Of a DNA stretch of 64,000 bases, positions 1-13,300 are shown piece by piece (position 1 is the stretch's first letter; each line of letters starts with the position of its first letter). The translations under genes were made by a program, and so were the position numbers. This stretch comes from Trileptium ribeirensis. Taxonomy: Eukaryota > Nematoda > Enoplea > Enoplida > Thoracostomopsidae. The stretch is from assembly GCA_030248225.1 (NCBI GenBank), contig JASANE010005097.1, positions 1 through 64,000 of the forward strand, written 5' to 3'. The notes beneath the pieces are model-generated. The model did not search any database. It was not told the origin of the DNA and saw nothing but the letters and a program-made list of their open reading frames with translations.

Positions 1-3000
1 TATTAAAAAGGCGCTTTTCCTATGACTAGTACTTATCGACCTGGGCGAGTCAGGTGCTGCTAAAAAACTTATTCGAAGAACTGCATTTCCTGGTCTTTTG
101 CATCCACGGTTGTTAGGCTTGCTGAAACAATGCCTAAGTACAGTGTGGTAAAAATTATAACTTCTATATAAGTACTGTGAGCTGTAAACCAATTTGTACT
201 TCGTTATTGAGGTATTAAATATTGTCATTGTAAGTGCGACTTAGATGTCGTTGTAAACGTTTGTTCTGAAACCACGAACCACGATTTAAAAAAATATAAA
301 TTTTGTTCTTAAAAACAGTCAGATTTTGCAGTTATAAGGCTGGTATTTGATACCACATTATATGTTTCTGCGAACATCGTACCATATTTACTATTAACCT
401 TTAGCTACTGAGATAAAAAAATAGCTGCAGTTGAGATTAATTTTTGGGTACATATTAAGAAATGCATTGTGTTGAAGTTTGTTTTTGGATACGCGTCGTT
501 GGTAAATATTTTGTCCTTTGTATTTATAAAGCTGGTCACATATAAAGCTGCATGGTATTGATAGAGTTTGAATATAGCTGCCACATCGGCCCAACGGTAT
601 CACATCTGCTTTTAAGTCAGATTAATCTATTCTTTCGCAATTTATGCCGTACAGATATGTGCGATGAGTGTAAAGAATAATCCGGTCTGACGAACTCAAT
701 GTTCGGTTTGTTGGTGCACGATATTTTACATCAAATTTAGAATCTAAAATAGAATAAGATCTCACGAAAAGTAATTTCATAAGGGGATAAACACAGAAAT
801 TTGTAGACTGTCTATGCTGCTGAGGGTGTTCTATGAGTAGAATTGAGATAAAAAAGCTTTTGTGTCAGTTTTGTTTATTACAAACAAACGTAATTGTTGA
901 CGCTAATTCTTTTTATAGATTGTACAAATTTTTGAATTTGAAAACTTGTAGTAAAGGCAAATTCTTGTTGAATAAACAAGGCGGAACTATACGTATCAGA
1001 TATTCTAAAACATAATTGGACATTTACATTCTAACAAGCGACATGAAAAAGTCTACGTGGTAAGAAAAGCAGTGCTGTAGCAAAAAGCCATATGCACTTC
1101 ATTGTTACCTATATTCTATTAGTACTACAACGTCAAAACTTAAAATTACGTTTTTGCCTAGAGGTGTGTCTAGAGTTCTCAGGTGCTATTTCGGTAACTG
1201 GGTCTGCTAATATTTACTTGAGGCATATCGGTTGCAAGCATAACTCAACCACAACCAATCGTACCTGGTAGATAAAGATCCAATATTTTAGTCCCAAGTA
1301 AAGCATTTTTGAAAATTTAGGTTCTTAGTTCCACTTCTTAACCCGTTTTCATTGGAAAACCTTTTTGATCACGATAAAGCATAAATTTGTTACATGTAGA
1401 CTTCTCTTGGGGTCCTGAGGTAGATGTTATTATACCCTCACTTCCGTTAATAAGTAAAGGTTACAGTAACCAAATTTTATGGTCTTTATTTAAAAATTCT
1501 TTAAATTTCACTAAGTACTTTCTTTTCTACTGTAGCCTATATTTGTTGGTCCTTACTCTGGCTCCTAGGTAGTGGAATACCCTAATTCAACATTTTTTAG
1601 TCGGTTGGCCAATAGCTGGGTTGTCAATGATAGACACGCTTGCAATACAAAATAGTATTTATTGCCTTTACCATCATAAGTAATGCTCAACATTAATTCG
1701 GCAGATATGTAGGTTTGCCTCCTCTAGTTCCTGAACCCGATGATGGACACATCTGAATGTTCCCTCTAGGCATAGGTCAGGTAAATCGTCGCCTAAGAAT
1801 TATAAAATTAATTACGCGCTGTTCACCTTACTATTTATCATTCTTTTATCTTGCTGCTAGATAAAGTAAGTAGGAGTTTAAACGCGCATAATAAGACTTA
1901 AATATCAAGTTGATATGACCCATTTATATCTATGTAAGCGGTGACCTGTTTTAGTTTGATAATGTTAAACGGCACTTAGAGGCTCGATGATGTTCGTTGT
2001 GCAATCGACATTGAATTTTACCGGTGATCAAGGATTAGGTTAATCTACAAATACATCATGAAATGACTTGTTCGGTAGTTTTTAACAACCTAATGGGCCC
2101 GCCTAAAATATTGTTGCCTTTGCCGTTTTTCGAGCAGCTGTCATAGAGTTTGTCAAAACAGACAAAAGCTGTTATGAAGCTTCAGAGGTGCCTCATTTGA
2201 TGGGTTGTTTATCGCGCCAACAAAATTCATAAAGTTTTCGATATTCTAAACTTATGAAAATTGTTATATTCCCCTATTATATTATAAAATTTCGTCGAAA
2301 TTAATTTTGCTTCTGACTTTTGTCACGTTCAAAAAAACAGTTTACACCATCACCTCAAGTACGAGACCCAAACACCCACGCAGCTGCCGAAATTATGCAA
2401 GTTAGCCTCAGCTCAATCACGAATATGGCGGTTGCGAGTTGATTTATAATCAGCGATATTGTCTTCTATCTACCCTTCAGAAACGGTCCATGATAAGCAT
2501 AGTGAAACTATGCGTAATTTCCGCTGCGTCCTTCGTAATGGTAAATGTCTTTTAAAATATATTTATAAATGGGGAACTAAGTGAAGCGTTATATAATGCC
2601 AACGGATCTGTGAACAGTACAGATGACATTAAATAGGACTTTTTCGTAGGTTTTGACTGAGATTCTGTGGATATTACAGCCGTTTCTATGTTATTTTCGT
2701 GATCAATTCGCGACACCAGAATGGGAGCCATGAGTTTTGTTCGATAGTGGGATAATGTTTTTATGCATCGATTTTTGCCGAAGTTCATCCATCCACCTTG
2801 CAGCTAAGCATAGCTTGGCGTTTGTATATGCGGCTACCAATGCGAGCTGTTGCAACGCCTTTTATTTAGACGTGCAGGATTTAAACATTCCCTATAGCTT
2901 TTCCCAAGACTACATTAGCTTTCTACTACCACGCTGAATAAAGTGACCTTGCTATCTGGAAAGTACCATGATTACCATAAATTTTTAGGTTCTTTTTTTG

Positions 3001-3702
3001 AGTTGCCCACAAACAGAAATTACCGTACGCAGTTACTTTGTTGTTACTATTGGTATGCATTGATTTTGGAGCCTTTATGAGCTATTAGGGGCTATGGCGC
3101 CCGTGGAATACCACAGCTGTTCCTAAACCTAATTTGTCCCTGACCAGCACAAGATTGTACGGGTTCTAGAGGTTTCATGGTGGTATATATACATCAAGAG
3201 TAAGGCCTACTTTAATGAATTAAGAACCAAAAACAAACCACAGTTGTTCCGCTTCACCATTGCTTACGAAGCATTAGTTTTACTGCGTTATGTTATGATC
3301 TAAGGAAGATATCTATACGACATTATAACAAAACTAGATTGTATTTGCATGCTCACAAAAAACAAGTACTAGGATGGGTTATAGCTTGCTACAAATTTAA
3401 CAAACTGTACAGCTATGTCCACTGTGATTTAAGCATTGAGGTTAATTATAATATTAGTAATTTCGCTATAATTATTAAACGCTGCAGTAACTGAAAGTAC
3501 TACCGACATAAAGAATTTCTACTATTATGCAAAACGTTTGAGTTGATTCTGAAAGTCGTCTCGGTTATATCGCTGGAGACAACTGCTTGTTATTTGAATA
3601 ACACCTTGTTATCTAACCAATTCTTAACTGATACACTACTGCTGAGTGTGAATATTGTTGGTATTCGGCTGCTATATTTGGATTACTAGCATTCTACATT
3701 AG
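1..3702. other. No gene recognised
   Basis: AT-rich sequence with only short open frames, none with convincing coding character or similarity that I can name. Isolated splice-like signals occur (for example a GTAAGG donor near 3198), but no consistent exon chain was found. Confidence 0.5.
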
Positions 3703-3751
3703 CACAAATATCGCACGTTTTGGACTTATTCTATATTTTCATTATATGAAG
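3703..3751 (+). CDS. Candidate exon of an unidentified membrane protein (upstream part)
   Basis: A 49-nt stretch lies between an AG (ctacattag) and a strong donor (GAAG|gtgagt). Phase 0 in and phase 1 out reads HKYRTFWTYSIFSLY plus one base. That base joins the next candidate exon (4948-5126) in its only open phase and completes a Glu codon. Support is limited to splice signals, phase agreement and a hydrophobic, aromatic-rich peptide. The family is not recognised and the exon is short, so this could be chance. Confidence 0.3.
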
Positions 3752-4947
3752 GTGAGTTAAAAAATCTTATAATTCTTCGTTTTAATTATTTGGTTTTTAC
3801 TATAATAGCGCTTTATGACGGAACTAAAGAGATACAAAAAATAAAGCAACACTATTTTACCTATGGAAATGGATGATAATTTTAAATCTTAGATCAAAAC
3901 TCCGATGTATTGAAGTTCAACAATACCCATCCAGTTGAGTTCAGAACCGAATGTTTTTTACGAAATTATGTCGGATCTCGGACATCGTTGGATTTGTCAT
4001 TAGGCCGGAGTTATTGAACCCGGGAATCTCGGATATAAGTCGCGTTCACTAGCTATTAAGCCGTTTAGCAGTTGTTTCTTAACACTTGTTTCACAGTGAG
4101 CTAACAACAGTACGCCTAGGACAGCGTAGTAAACAACGAGTTTAGCTATTGCAGCATTTTCCACCCGTGGTTGTCGAATAACTTCATGAATTAAGAGCGA
4201 TAAGTACTAGGCGATGTAATTTCAGGTTGCGTTGATCTCAAGTATTATGTTTATGTACAGCGTTTGTCTGGTATTCGTTTACTTCATATATAAGTATCTA
4301 GCACTTAATAATCTTAAAGTCAGCGTAGCTTCAGTTGCATATCTTCGAATCGATGCTAGGCATACTAAGTAATATAGCACCTGTGTTACACGTCCCTAGT
4401 CGCCAATATTGTATTCAGACAACGCTTGGGGGAACGGACCAATAAACAGCTTAAACATTTAGTTTCTGATAGTTTTGCGAAATCTATTTGCCTCTGGAAT
4501 AATTTCTAGCCACATTATACTATTTTTGGAATTTGGTATTCGAACCAACACCAGTTTATAAGTCTCTGCAGGGGGCGGAAAGCTGATTAATATCTGTATA
4601 GCCTTGATGAAGATGAAAAAAATAACGCTGTAGAATGTTATTTGAAAATGTTTTTTTGCTGAGTAAATAGAAAGAAATGCCTAAAATAAAATATATTTAT
4701 AATTAGAATTATACCGTTTCCTAACAATATTGTGCTTCTATAAGTTGTTGATAGCTAGTGCTTGAATTCTTTTGTCAAGTTCGGGTAGTCGAAACAGTGA
4801 TAAAAGCTCTCGGCCCCTTCCACATGTACTTGCACCTTGTTCTATTGAAAAGGGATTGTTTTGATTTTGTTTTATTATGCATTTTGGAATTTTTTTATTT
4901 GTTCAGATAATGCTACACGGACGGTAATAGTACGTTTTCTGTTTCAG

Positions 4948-5126
4948 AATTGATGCGATTGATGTTCAGTTTCACGCTCGCAGAATATTATTTCTATTTT
5001 TCAAGTCTGGTTATAGCGTACAGACCAGTGCTGGTCCGCGATTTGCGAGGATTTTGGTTTATCGACCGAATACGAAGGTTTTTAACTTTTTCTATCGTGG
5101 CAATACTGGTCGGCGGTTTTAGAATT
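4948..5126 (+). CDS. Candidate exon encoding two or three transmembrane segments
   Basis: A strong acceptor (gttttctgtttcag) and consensus donor (AGAATT|gtaagt) frame 179 nt. Only the frame entered after two bases is open. It gives 59 residues: LMRLMFSFTLAEYYFYFSSL, a basic loop (YRPVLVRDLRGFWFIDRIRR), then FLTFSIVAILVGGFRI. This has the look of a multi-pass membrane protein, with two hydrophobic helices around a positively charged loop. No family could be named; a chemoreceptor-like or lipid-enzyme membrane protein is possible. No downstream partner exon was found with confidence. Confidence 0.4.
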
Positions 5127-6858
5127 GTAAGTATTTATGTATGACATGTGTTACATTGTTATAGTAAGAAAGAACTTAATAAGCTGTCGTGTTTGAAAGT
5201 ATATGGTATAATTATCCTATGTTTGTGCTAAAAACCGATTCATAATTGACGAAAGGCTAAGAGATGTGCAATGGCAGGGAACAACCTGTAAAGTATGCTC
5301 ATTTGTGGCCGCTTGTTTTCGCGTAACAGAAACATCGCCATGAAACCATTTGTTTTGTAACTATAAGAAAATTTCGCGACAATTTTTTTGCTGAACTTGT
5401 CTATTTCGAAACTGCGAAATAATTTTTTTTCGAATAAGATCACCATAATACAAGTATTTATTGTCATATGTATTTCCAACCAGTAGTTTCTGATAATTGA
5501 ATTTCTACATAAATTACTAAATTCCCGTTGTCTGTGAGATGTTCATTTAATTAATATCAGGCACACATCTAAAACTGTCAAAATGACGACGACGTGTTGC
5601 AAGACGCTCTATTTCACTCCAAGTTCACAAACGCATTTTGAATTAAGATAATTAAAATTGAATGATTTTTGCGCGGTAATCGCCTGAAGGTCAGGCACAT
5701 GTTTCAGCATCGTTACTGTTTTCGAATGCCACAATCTTGGTGATTTAATATTTGCACAGAAACAACTAGTAGGGTGTCTAAATGCTTCGCTTTACTGATG
5801 GTAGAAACCATGTAGGAGTTCTAAATTAAAGCCGTCTTGAGAATTGGCACATGACAAAAAATTGAAGCAACTTTTTAACTAGAATAATAAACCGGCTCGA
5901 CGTAGCAAGCTATGGTGACAGTACTGTAATCTTTGGGATAAATTCTGGTAGTATAAAAAAATTGGGTCTTGCGTAGGAAAAGTTAACACGTATTTCAGCA
6001 TTCATATTCAAAATGCGGAATAACGGTGCATTTGGATTTTGCTTGCTGAAATTATACATATGAATCATTAGACTGCGTCTGATGAAGGATGTAATAGCAT
6101 GAAGCTGTCCGTTGTATTCCTTCTCCACTATCTTGTTATTTTATTTGCGTTTTTCGATTTAGTGGGTACGATAAGGCATACGTATCTTTATTCCAGAAAG
6201 AAATGTCGACTTCACGCTTTACCAATGATGATTATACCCATCGTATTGTCATTATCATTTTTTTACCTGAGGATCTATTTTCGTTAATTATTTAGCTTGT
6301 ATATACACCGTTGTTTTTCGGGCTTTCAAATTGTTCGTTGCAAGGCTAGCATAAATTTTGTGAAATTATTTTTGATTTGTTTGAAAACAATTTTTTTCAC
6401 TAAAATGTCAAGATCTTTTTTTTGAACATACACCCGTGGTTTTGTCATCTTTTACGTGGAAAATGTAAAGTAAAAATGTGGCATAAAATTTTTTGTGGTT
6501 CGAATAACTTGTTGGCACAAGCATCTTATTCTGGATAGTTGTAGATTGGTGTATACTGGAACAATTAAGTTAAATGTCAAAGCTGCTGATGTGCGGTATA
6601 AAATTATAGTGCTATTTTTAACGGTAATTTTATATTTATTAAAAAAAATTCGATTCGTCTTCTGCAAGAATATTTGTAGCGATCAAAACATTTAAATGTC
6701 GAATTCACAGAAAAATCGTTGCGCTATCTGAGGTTGAAGCTTTAATTTTTGAGCTGAGGTGTAGCTTATTGTAAATTCCAAGAACATTAATAAAATTTCG
6801 TTAAAATTCTAAGAAGTTAAAAGTGTTGATCTAGGACTAACTAGCCTGGATCAAAGTA
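5127..6858. other. No gene recognised
   Basis: If the candidate exon at 4948-5126 is real, this would be its following intron. A short open frame at 6099-6287 encodes a hydrophobic peptide beginning MKLSVVFLLHYLV, but nothing else supports it. The rest is featureless AT-rich DNA. Confidence 0.4.
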
Positions 6859-6896
6859 TATATAAACTGAGCTCTCGTTCGATCGGCGAGTCAGTC
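6859..6896 (+). promoter_or_regulatory. Core promoter: TATA box plus TCAGTC initiator
   Basis: TATATAAA lies at 6859-6866 and TCAGTC at 6891-6896, putting the initiator A (6893) 32-34 bases after the TATA start, the normal spacing. TCAGT is the arthropod-type initiator. The spacer holds GATCG-rich direct and inverted motifs. The arrangement resembles the promoter inside an LTR or the start of a short gene. No second LTR copy was seen, so a solo LTR cannot be told from a gene promoter. Confidence 0.6.
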
Positions 6897-6914
6897 GCGA
6901 TCGGAGATCTCAGA
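6893..6914 (+). other. Possible short non-coding first exon ending in a consensus 5' splice site
   Basis: From the predicted start (6893) there are 22 nt before CAGA|GTAAGTAG at 6915, a near-perfect 5' splice site. A 22-nt capped leader followed at once by a donor is typical of LTR transcripts with a spliced leader, of tiny first exons, and superficially of spliced-leader RNA genes. No Sm site was recognised just downstream, so the last option is weak. Confidence 0.4.
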
Positions 6915-7056
6915 GTAAGTAGTCACTTTAATTATCTTTTCTTAGCTTAACTGCCACACGGCATCTTATTATTTAACACTGTTCTAGCTAGGCAGTAGTT
7001 ACATAAAGCTAAGACATAGCGCTGATTCCGAGTTTTAACAAAATTTGGGGTTTATT

Positions 7057-7252
7057 GAGAGCACAGGGGTGCTCCATACTTTAGTAGTTAATTGAGAGCA
7101 CAGGGGTGCTCCATTTACTAGTGGGTCTTTGAGAGCACACGGGGTGTTCCACATTTTTTTGGATTGGTGAGAGCAGAGGGCTGCTCTTAAAATTTTCTAT
7201 AGAGAGCAGAGGGCTGCTCTAAAATTTTTTTGAGAGAACACAGGGGTGCTCC
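7057..7252 (+). repeat. Array of six hairpin-forming repeats (GAGAGCACAGGGGTGCTCC type)
   Basis: Six units start at 7057, 7094, 7131, 7169, 7202 and 7232, about 30-38 bp apart. Each folds on itself. Units 1 and 2: GAGCAC, loop AGGG, GTGCTC. Units 4 and 5: GAGCAG, loop AGGG, CTGCTC, extended by one or two pairs. Unit 3: GAGCAC with GTGTTC, one G-T pair, 5-nt loop. Unit 6: GAACAC with GTGCTC, one mismatch. The linkers are AT-rich and unrelated. The array begins about 160 bp after the promoter at 6859. It is not a CRISPR array: units are short and self-complementary, spacers are irregular, and no cas genes exist. Confidence 0.85.
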
Positions 7253-7277
7253 GACAAAATTTATTGACTAGGTTGAG

Positions 7278-7299
7278 CTAAGCTTCAGTCAAAGCTTAG
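7278..7299 (+). repeat. Perfect 8-bp inverted repeat next to the hairpin array
   Basis: CTAAGCTT (7278-7285), loop CAGTCA, AAGCTTAG (7292-7299). It follows the six-hairpin array by 26 bp and could form a seventh, unrelated stem in the same transcript. Two copies of a GATCCACCTTGT motif follow at about 7310 and 7376. Confidence 0.6.
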
Positions 7300-7399
7300 G
7301 CCGGATAGAAGGATCCACCTTGTGGTTCCTAAAGTTTGCTCGAGCATTATTATTAATTTACTATTTGGATCCTTAGATCCACCTTGTCAATTCAAACAA

Positions 7400-10300
7400 T
7401 TCATTACTTTATTGCCGTACTATTAATTATCTTAGTAATATTAAGTTAGGTGCTTACTGTATTTGTGTAGTAAGTGAAGTCCTAGGTTTCTGAGTGCTAA
7501 CCATTACACAAGGTCATCGTTGGAGAAATTGGAAAATTTTATGCCACTTAGGACTCGCTGCGCTACACTACAACAAATTACAAGCTACACAAATTAAACA
7601 CATAAACGGCTCAACCGTGCTCACCTTAACCGCGCAGCTTCTGAGGCCGACTGAGGCCCTGGTCTAACTGCGCAACCACTTAAATACCCGAGTTATAGGT
7701 TTTACTAGTAATTTTCTCCCTATTGATTTCTCTAGGTGTTCCAAATTGCGTATAGTTTTCCAAGTTTTACTCTGGTTCCACTCCCGTGAAATTCCCTCTT
7801 TAACCTAAATATATTTTAGTCATTAGGGAATAAGTTTTTATGATTTTCTCCGGATTCTTAAGTATAAACAAAATTTAAGATTTTATTATTATTATTTAAG
7901 ACACATACACACATCCGCTAATGTAGTCCTAATGCTTAACGCAACACACTCAAATCCGATATATTTCAATTCTATGCCTTAGGCTCATATAAAACTGTTT
8001 TATTTTTGTTTCTCCTGTATGATTCTCTCGGGATTATCTGTCTTAAAATTGCTCCTGCAAACTGTACACAATTTCTGGCTAAGCATAAGCATAAGCTGAA
8101 CACATAATTAGATGCACATACATATATACATATTTTAACTGTATTTTACATACACACAAACACTTATGCGTCGCTCACAGAGATCTGCGTGCACGAAAAG
8201 CACACCGTAACACTTAAAACATAGACAAAATAACACACGTATTAAAATGTGGTGATACGTAATATATAACAACATACCCATAGTGCTGTATACTACAAAA
8301 CTAACAATAAAAATGAATACCGATAAAAAACAATAGATTTGCTGCACATACAACGAAAACAATGGTGCAGCTTCATTTTTCATTGGGATTAATTAAAACT
8401 TGGAGCGAGTTGAGACTCCAACACGACTGAGCAAATCTGGTTCCATTAAATGTTGGAATACATAGGAATGCATCGTGACACGTAAATAAGAGATATGTAG
8501 TGTGTACGTGGGCGAGAATGCAGACATCAGGTAGTTAACATAGGATTCATATGTATATGGGAATGACCAATGGCTTCAAATACAAATCAATACAGTTTCG
8601 CTACATCTATAAGTCCTACATTTGTTCCGGTTGAAAATACTGGCGGTTTTAGAAATTATTGGATCTCGAACACGTCACTAATAGCCGCAGAAGTGGATAT
8701 TTTCATTAATATGAGCTATTTACTGCGAAAGGTCGCAATCAACGATTTTTAATGTATGTGGAATCAAGACGAGAGTTTAAATTTAATATTTGTAAATATA
8801 CATCTAAAAAAGTTCGCTGAATAAGATGCGAATTACTAACCATTTGCATGAAAAGCGTGAGTAGACCACACACTGTTCAAATTTCATTATAGAATCTGAA
8901 ATGCACTTTTGGATTGAGTTTAATTTGTTATTACAAGATACATTCGCTTCAATGTTGACTTATATATTGCAGAATTTATATTAAGAGTGCTTACATTTCT
9001 GGACAACTATTGAAAGTAGAATAAAACATCGTTCGATCAACACACACTAAAAGAGGAAAACAATAAAACAACCGTAGTTAGCGCGAATTTTTTAAGAATA
9101 GTAATATTGCTAGAAACATGCTTTGGTATTTTTTGATATAGAACAGATCTATAATCAATTTTGATAGATCCTAGTAGATATAGGTGTTACTGAAATAATT
9201 CGTCTTGTGCCAAACGAATGACGGTTATCGCGTTGCTAAATTTTCGTTATTTTGGTATTGTGTGAGCAGTACAATTTCGTCAATGTATTTCATTGAATTT
9301 AGTAATGACAATTTGACACAAAAGTCAGCCAAAGAGTTATCTACAAATCAAGAGATGTTACAAAGCACCGATACCTGAACAAGTATGTAGGTAACCGGAT
9401 ATCGGTATAGGTTACATGAACACCGAAGGAATACCGTGTTTCAATTCGAATTCTGAGAAATTTTGCTGCTGAAAATGGTTTGTAAGACCATTTTGTAGCA
9501 CGGAACTATGACCTAGTAGCCTAGGTCCTAAGTCTGAAATCAAAAATTCTGCAAGTTGAATGCTCACTTTTATGGAACACGTCTGTGCATTATTCCGTTT
9601 CTATGTGTTTTGTTGTTGCTTCATGACTAGCTATAAAAAGCCCAAGCTAAATTTTGACCCAACGGACAAAAACTAAAAGTATCATTTAGGTGATGTGGCA
9701 AAAATTAACTATAAATTACGTGTAGTCTGCTCTATGTAGGAAAGATATAACACTGAAATGTTTGTCACATTTCGTATTGATGAAATTTGCTTTTTGGTTT
9801 AGCTTGATTTAACATATAGTATTTGCGTTCACATTGCATTCCAGTAGCCGGTCGGTTTGATATTTGTATCATTTTGTTGTTATAAGAGTGGCACTGGGAC
9901 CCACGGTCCTATGTGCAATATTTTAACATAACTGCTTTTTGCTGGAACAAATGACGTCAACACTGCTGCGAAGTAGTTTTGATTCTGCTGTTTATTATTA
10001 ACATGATTCATAGCAATACCATCAATATGCCTAAACTAGAGGCTACGCTCAGACCGTTGGATTAGCAGCATTTATTTAATTTCAGTTAGACAAATTTCCT
10101 TAATACTTTAAACGAACTGCCATTAAACTACAAGGAGCATTAATGATGTAACACTGTATTTTGTACCAAACGTAATGATTATGCACTGTGACCATATCAG
10201 CAAAATACGTTCATTTTAACAAGTTATATTGTGTAATTTCGAAATGGATTATTTAGTTTACACGCTGCCAGCGCGAAAATGATCAATTTTATTGAAACAT

Positions 10301-13300
10301 CGTTAATTTTGCTACCATACAACTCAGCTCGTCGAGACGGCTAAAAAATTCATTGGAACCATGCTTTAGGAATTTTTTCAATTTTGTAACTTTCACTTTC
10401 ACTTTTTCAATTGTTTCAAAACTTGGTACGGGAAATTTTTGAAAAATATGTGTCTCAGTAAATATGTAATTTTTATATAATTTTCACCTCATTCACAGGC
10501 TGAGTGGAACCATATCAAAACAAAATCAGTTGAATTCATGAATAACGATTTGGGCTAAAACATAATATGTTATTATAATAACGATATGCTAAAACATATT
10601 ATGTTAAACATTAGGCTTTCACTTAAATGCGCGTAACTCCTTAACCTATGAATGGATTGAGCTGATTTTCCTACCATTGTATATAGAACAGTAAGAGTGG
10701 TATATAAAACAGAACATTTACTAGTATAAATCAGGCTGGGGCCTGAAGTGCCCTACGAAATCTGCCTAGTTTTGGCACTAAAATTTAAATCTTTCCCGAT
10801 GTTTTTCCTTTTACATGCGTTTATATCAGTGATATTACAACCAATGACAAAACACCGAATAACACACACCCTCTCTAAATTTGGGCTAAATCGCTTGAAT
10901 TGCAGACTAATTACAAACGATAATAGCAAAAACAGGCCGACATCAGCCTGAAATATAGAGTCGTTAGACCCATTCTCCGGAACACGCAGATATATATGGA
11001 TAATATTGTAACTGGTTCTATATACCTTTAACAGAAAGCAATAGAAAAAATTTTACCAAATACCTCGATCGGTTGCTGAATTATTGGTGTTGTAACAAAA
11101 TGTTGTGAATTCATAGTATAAAAAGCAAATACAGTAATCACTAGCTATGGGATCTATTTTTTAATTTTTAATAAAAGATCGAAATTTTAATCTTGAGTTA
11201 TGACAATTTTATCGTGTATCTTATTCAATATACTACCAATCACAATCAGTGTGTGATTCATACGTGACGCCTACTCTCGCCTATAAAGTAACGTAGTAAG
11301 CAAGCATGTCGATCTTTCTGTGCTGGAATTGCACGATTTAAACCTGCATTTTTCAGAATCAATGTGTAGTTTTACCTGGTGTATAACCCTACGGTAAAAT
11401 TTCCTCTACATTTAAAGTTATTGTATTCATACCACGTATAAATGTCAGCTGGTAATACCTTTTGAAACGGTAGTTCAAAACTAGAAGACAAATGAAACTT
11501 CCATTTTGTTTACAGAGCAGCTTTGTCATAATATCCAAATTAATAATTACGGTCATATTCTAAATCGCGCTACTCTCAAATAGTAAAACATACCAATACT
11601 CTCTTGGTTGCATTAAATATGCAGGTCAGTAATTAAAATATGGTAATGGCTGTTTTAAACTAGATGCTAGGCTAACTGATACCGTTGGGTTGACTGGTTC
11701 AGTAGTTAATCAGATCTTTAAAATCAACTCATAAAACAGTTGTTCTATGAGTTTGTCGAGACCCTAACTGTAGAGATGCCCCTCTCGTACGCAATGGCGT
11801 AATTTTGTCTATGGGCTATTTTGGGTCGTGGAGCACGGATTCATTCTAATTACTCGCTTGGAGTCATATTTGACAAGATATGGTACTTTTATAATCACGT
11901 TGCAGTATATAAACAAAAACAATTAGCTTTAGTAAAATATCTATTGGATTTGATTAGAGTGATTAAATGTTTCGCGCCGGTATATTTGTGTTTTATTACT
12001 AATTTCAGTATCATATATAAATGTTAATTAGCGTTGGGGGTTACCCTATTGGTATGCACACATTAAGTCAGCAATAAAACTACGATTCCTTTTTGAGCTT
12101 TGAAGCAAATAGTATTACGTGGGCATTATGTCATATTTCGTGAAAATAGCCATCGACGACAAGCAATTTCTCGAAGATATATTGAAGATAGGCAGCTACA
12201 GAACGACGGAAATTTAGCAAAATGTAGTTTTTCATTTATTACTGAATAAGCTTATCATAAGATAGATTATCCTGTTGCCCAGCTGCAATATACAGTAATA
12301 AAACGCAATGTTTATTGCAACGCCGACAACTCAATAACGGATTGGTGATGGAATATCCTAATTTTTTTTTACCATTCAATGCGATTATAGATTGACCCTT
12401 ACAAGGAAAATTACATGTATCTCGTGTTGTTTCAAGCAGAGATTGAAAAATCTTTACTTCGGACCAAAATCTATTCGGATTAAGATGTTATTTGTGTAAC
12501 CTAGTAAGAGGCAACAATTTTGTGTTGGTCGCTAATTGCATATAGCAAGCAACCGAATTTTCCAGTATTACTCTAAGGGTGTCACTGTGTCAAACCTATA
12601 TAAAAAAGTGACATTGCTAACCCAACGGTATCACTGCGGATACGAATACCAGTATAAAGTAGATTTTTTAAGTTTGCTTTAGCAACATTCCTCCGCGTTT
12701 ATTACCGTCCAGATCTACGTTCTAAAAGTTGTCGTAATCATTAACGTTCCCACGCTCTTATCTGCGCTCATATACCATACATGTAAGTTTAAGGAACACA
12801 TTCCGGAAACGATGGATCTAGGATGGAACCAAATCTTGTAATATTGTTCACTGGACAAATATGCACCGTATAAAGCCATACTGAAATATTACATATTCAT
12901 TCTAATCCGTAGCTACGTAATTTTTTGGCCGTTTATATTGGAGTATTTCTTCAATAGAATAGCGTTTGACAACGGTGTGAATTTTTGAGCTCTAGTCATT
13001 ATCTGCTTAGCGGATTATGTGGTGAATACTATGGACTTATGGTTTATGACGCAACTTTATGTTAAACACAGACTGTTCCGGATCATGAACCTATTTGGTT
13101 AACAGTTATTTATTTTGAAAACCAGTTCCTACAACGTAATTCTTTCCATAGTATAACCACGATTATAAAATTTTTGGTAGAAAACGAAACAATTGTCCAA
13201 TGTTGACTACGAAAATTTACTAGTAATAGCTTTTCAAATAAAAATAAAGTTTGGATGCAAATCTCCTCACTCGATAAAGATTCGTCTCCATCATACCCGC

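Noticed and set aside
6893..7000. A spliced-leader RNA gene starting at 6893.
   Set aside because: The 22-nt leader plus donor fits, but I could not see an Sm site with flanking stems or tandem gene copies.
7057..7252. The hairpin array considered as a CRISPR array.
   Set aside because: Units are self-complementary, spacing is 30-38 bp in total including the unit, linkers are AT-rich filler, and the genome is eukaryotic.
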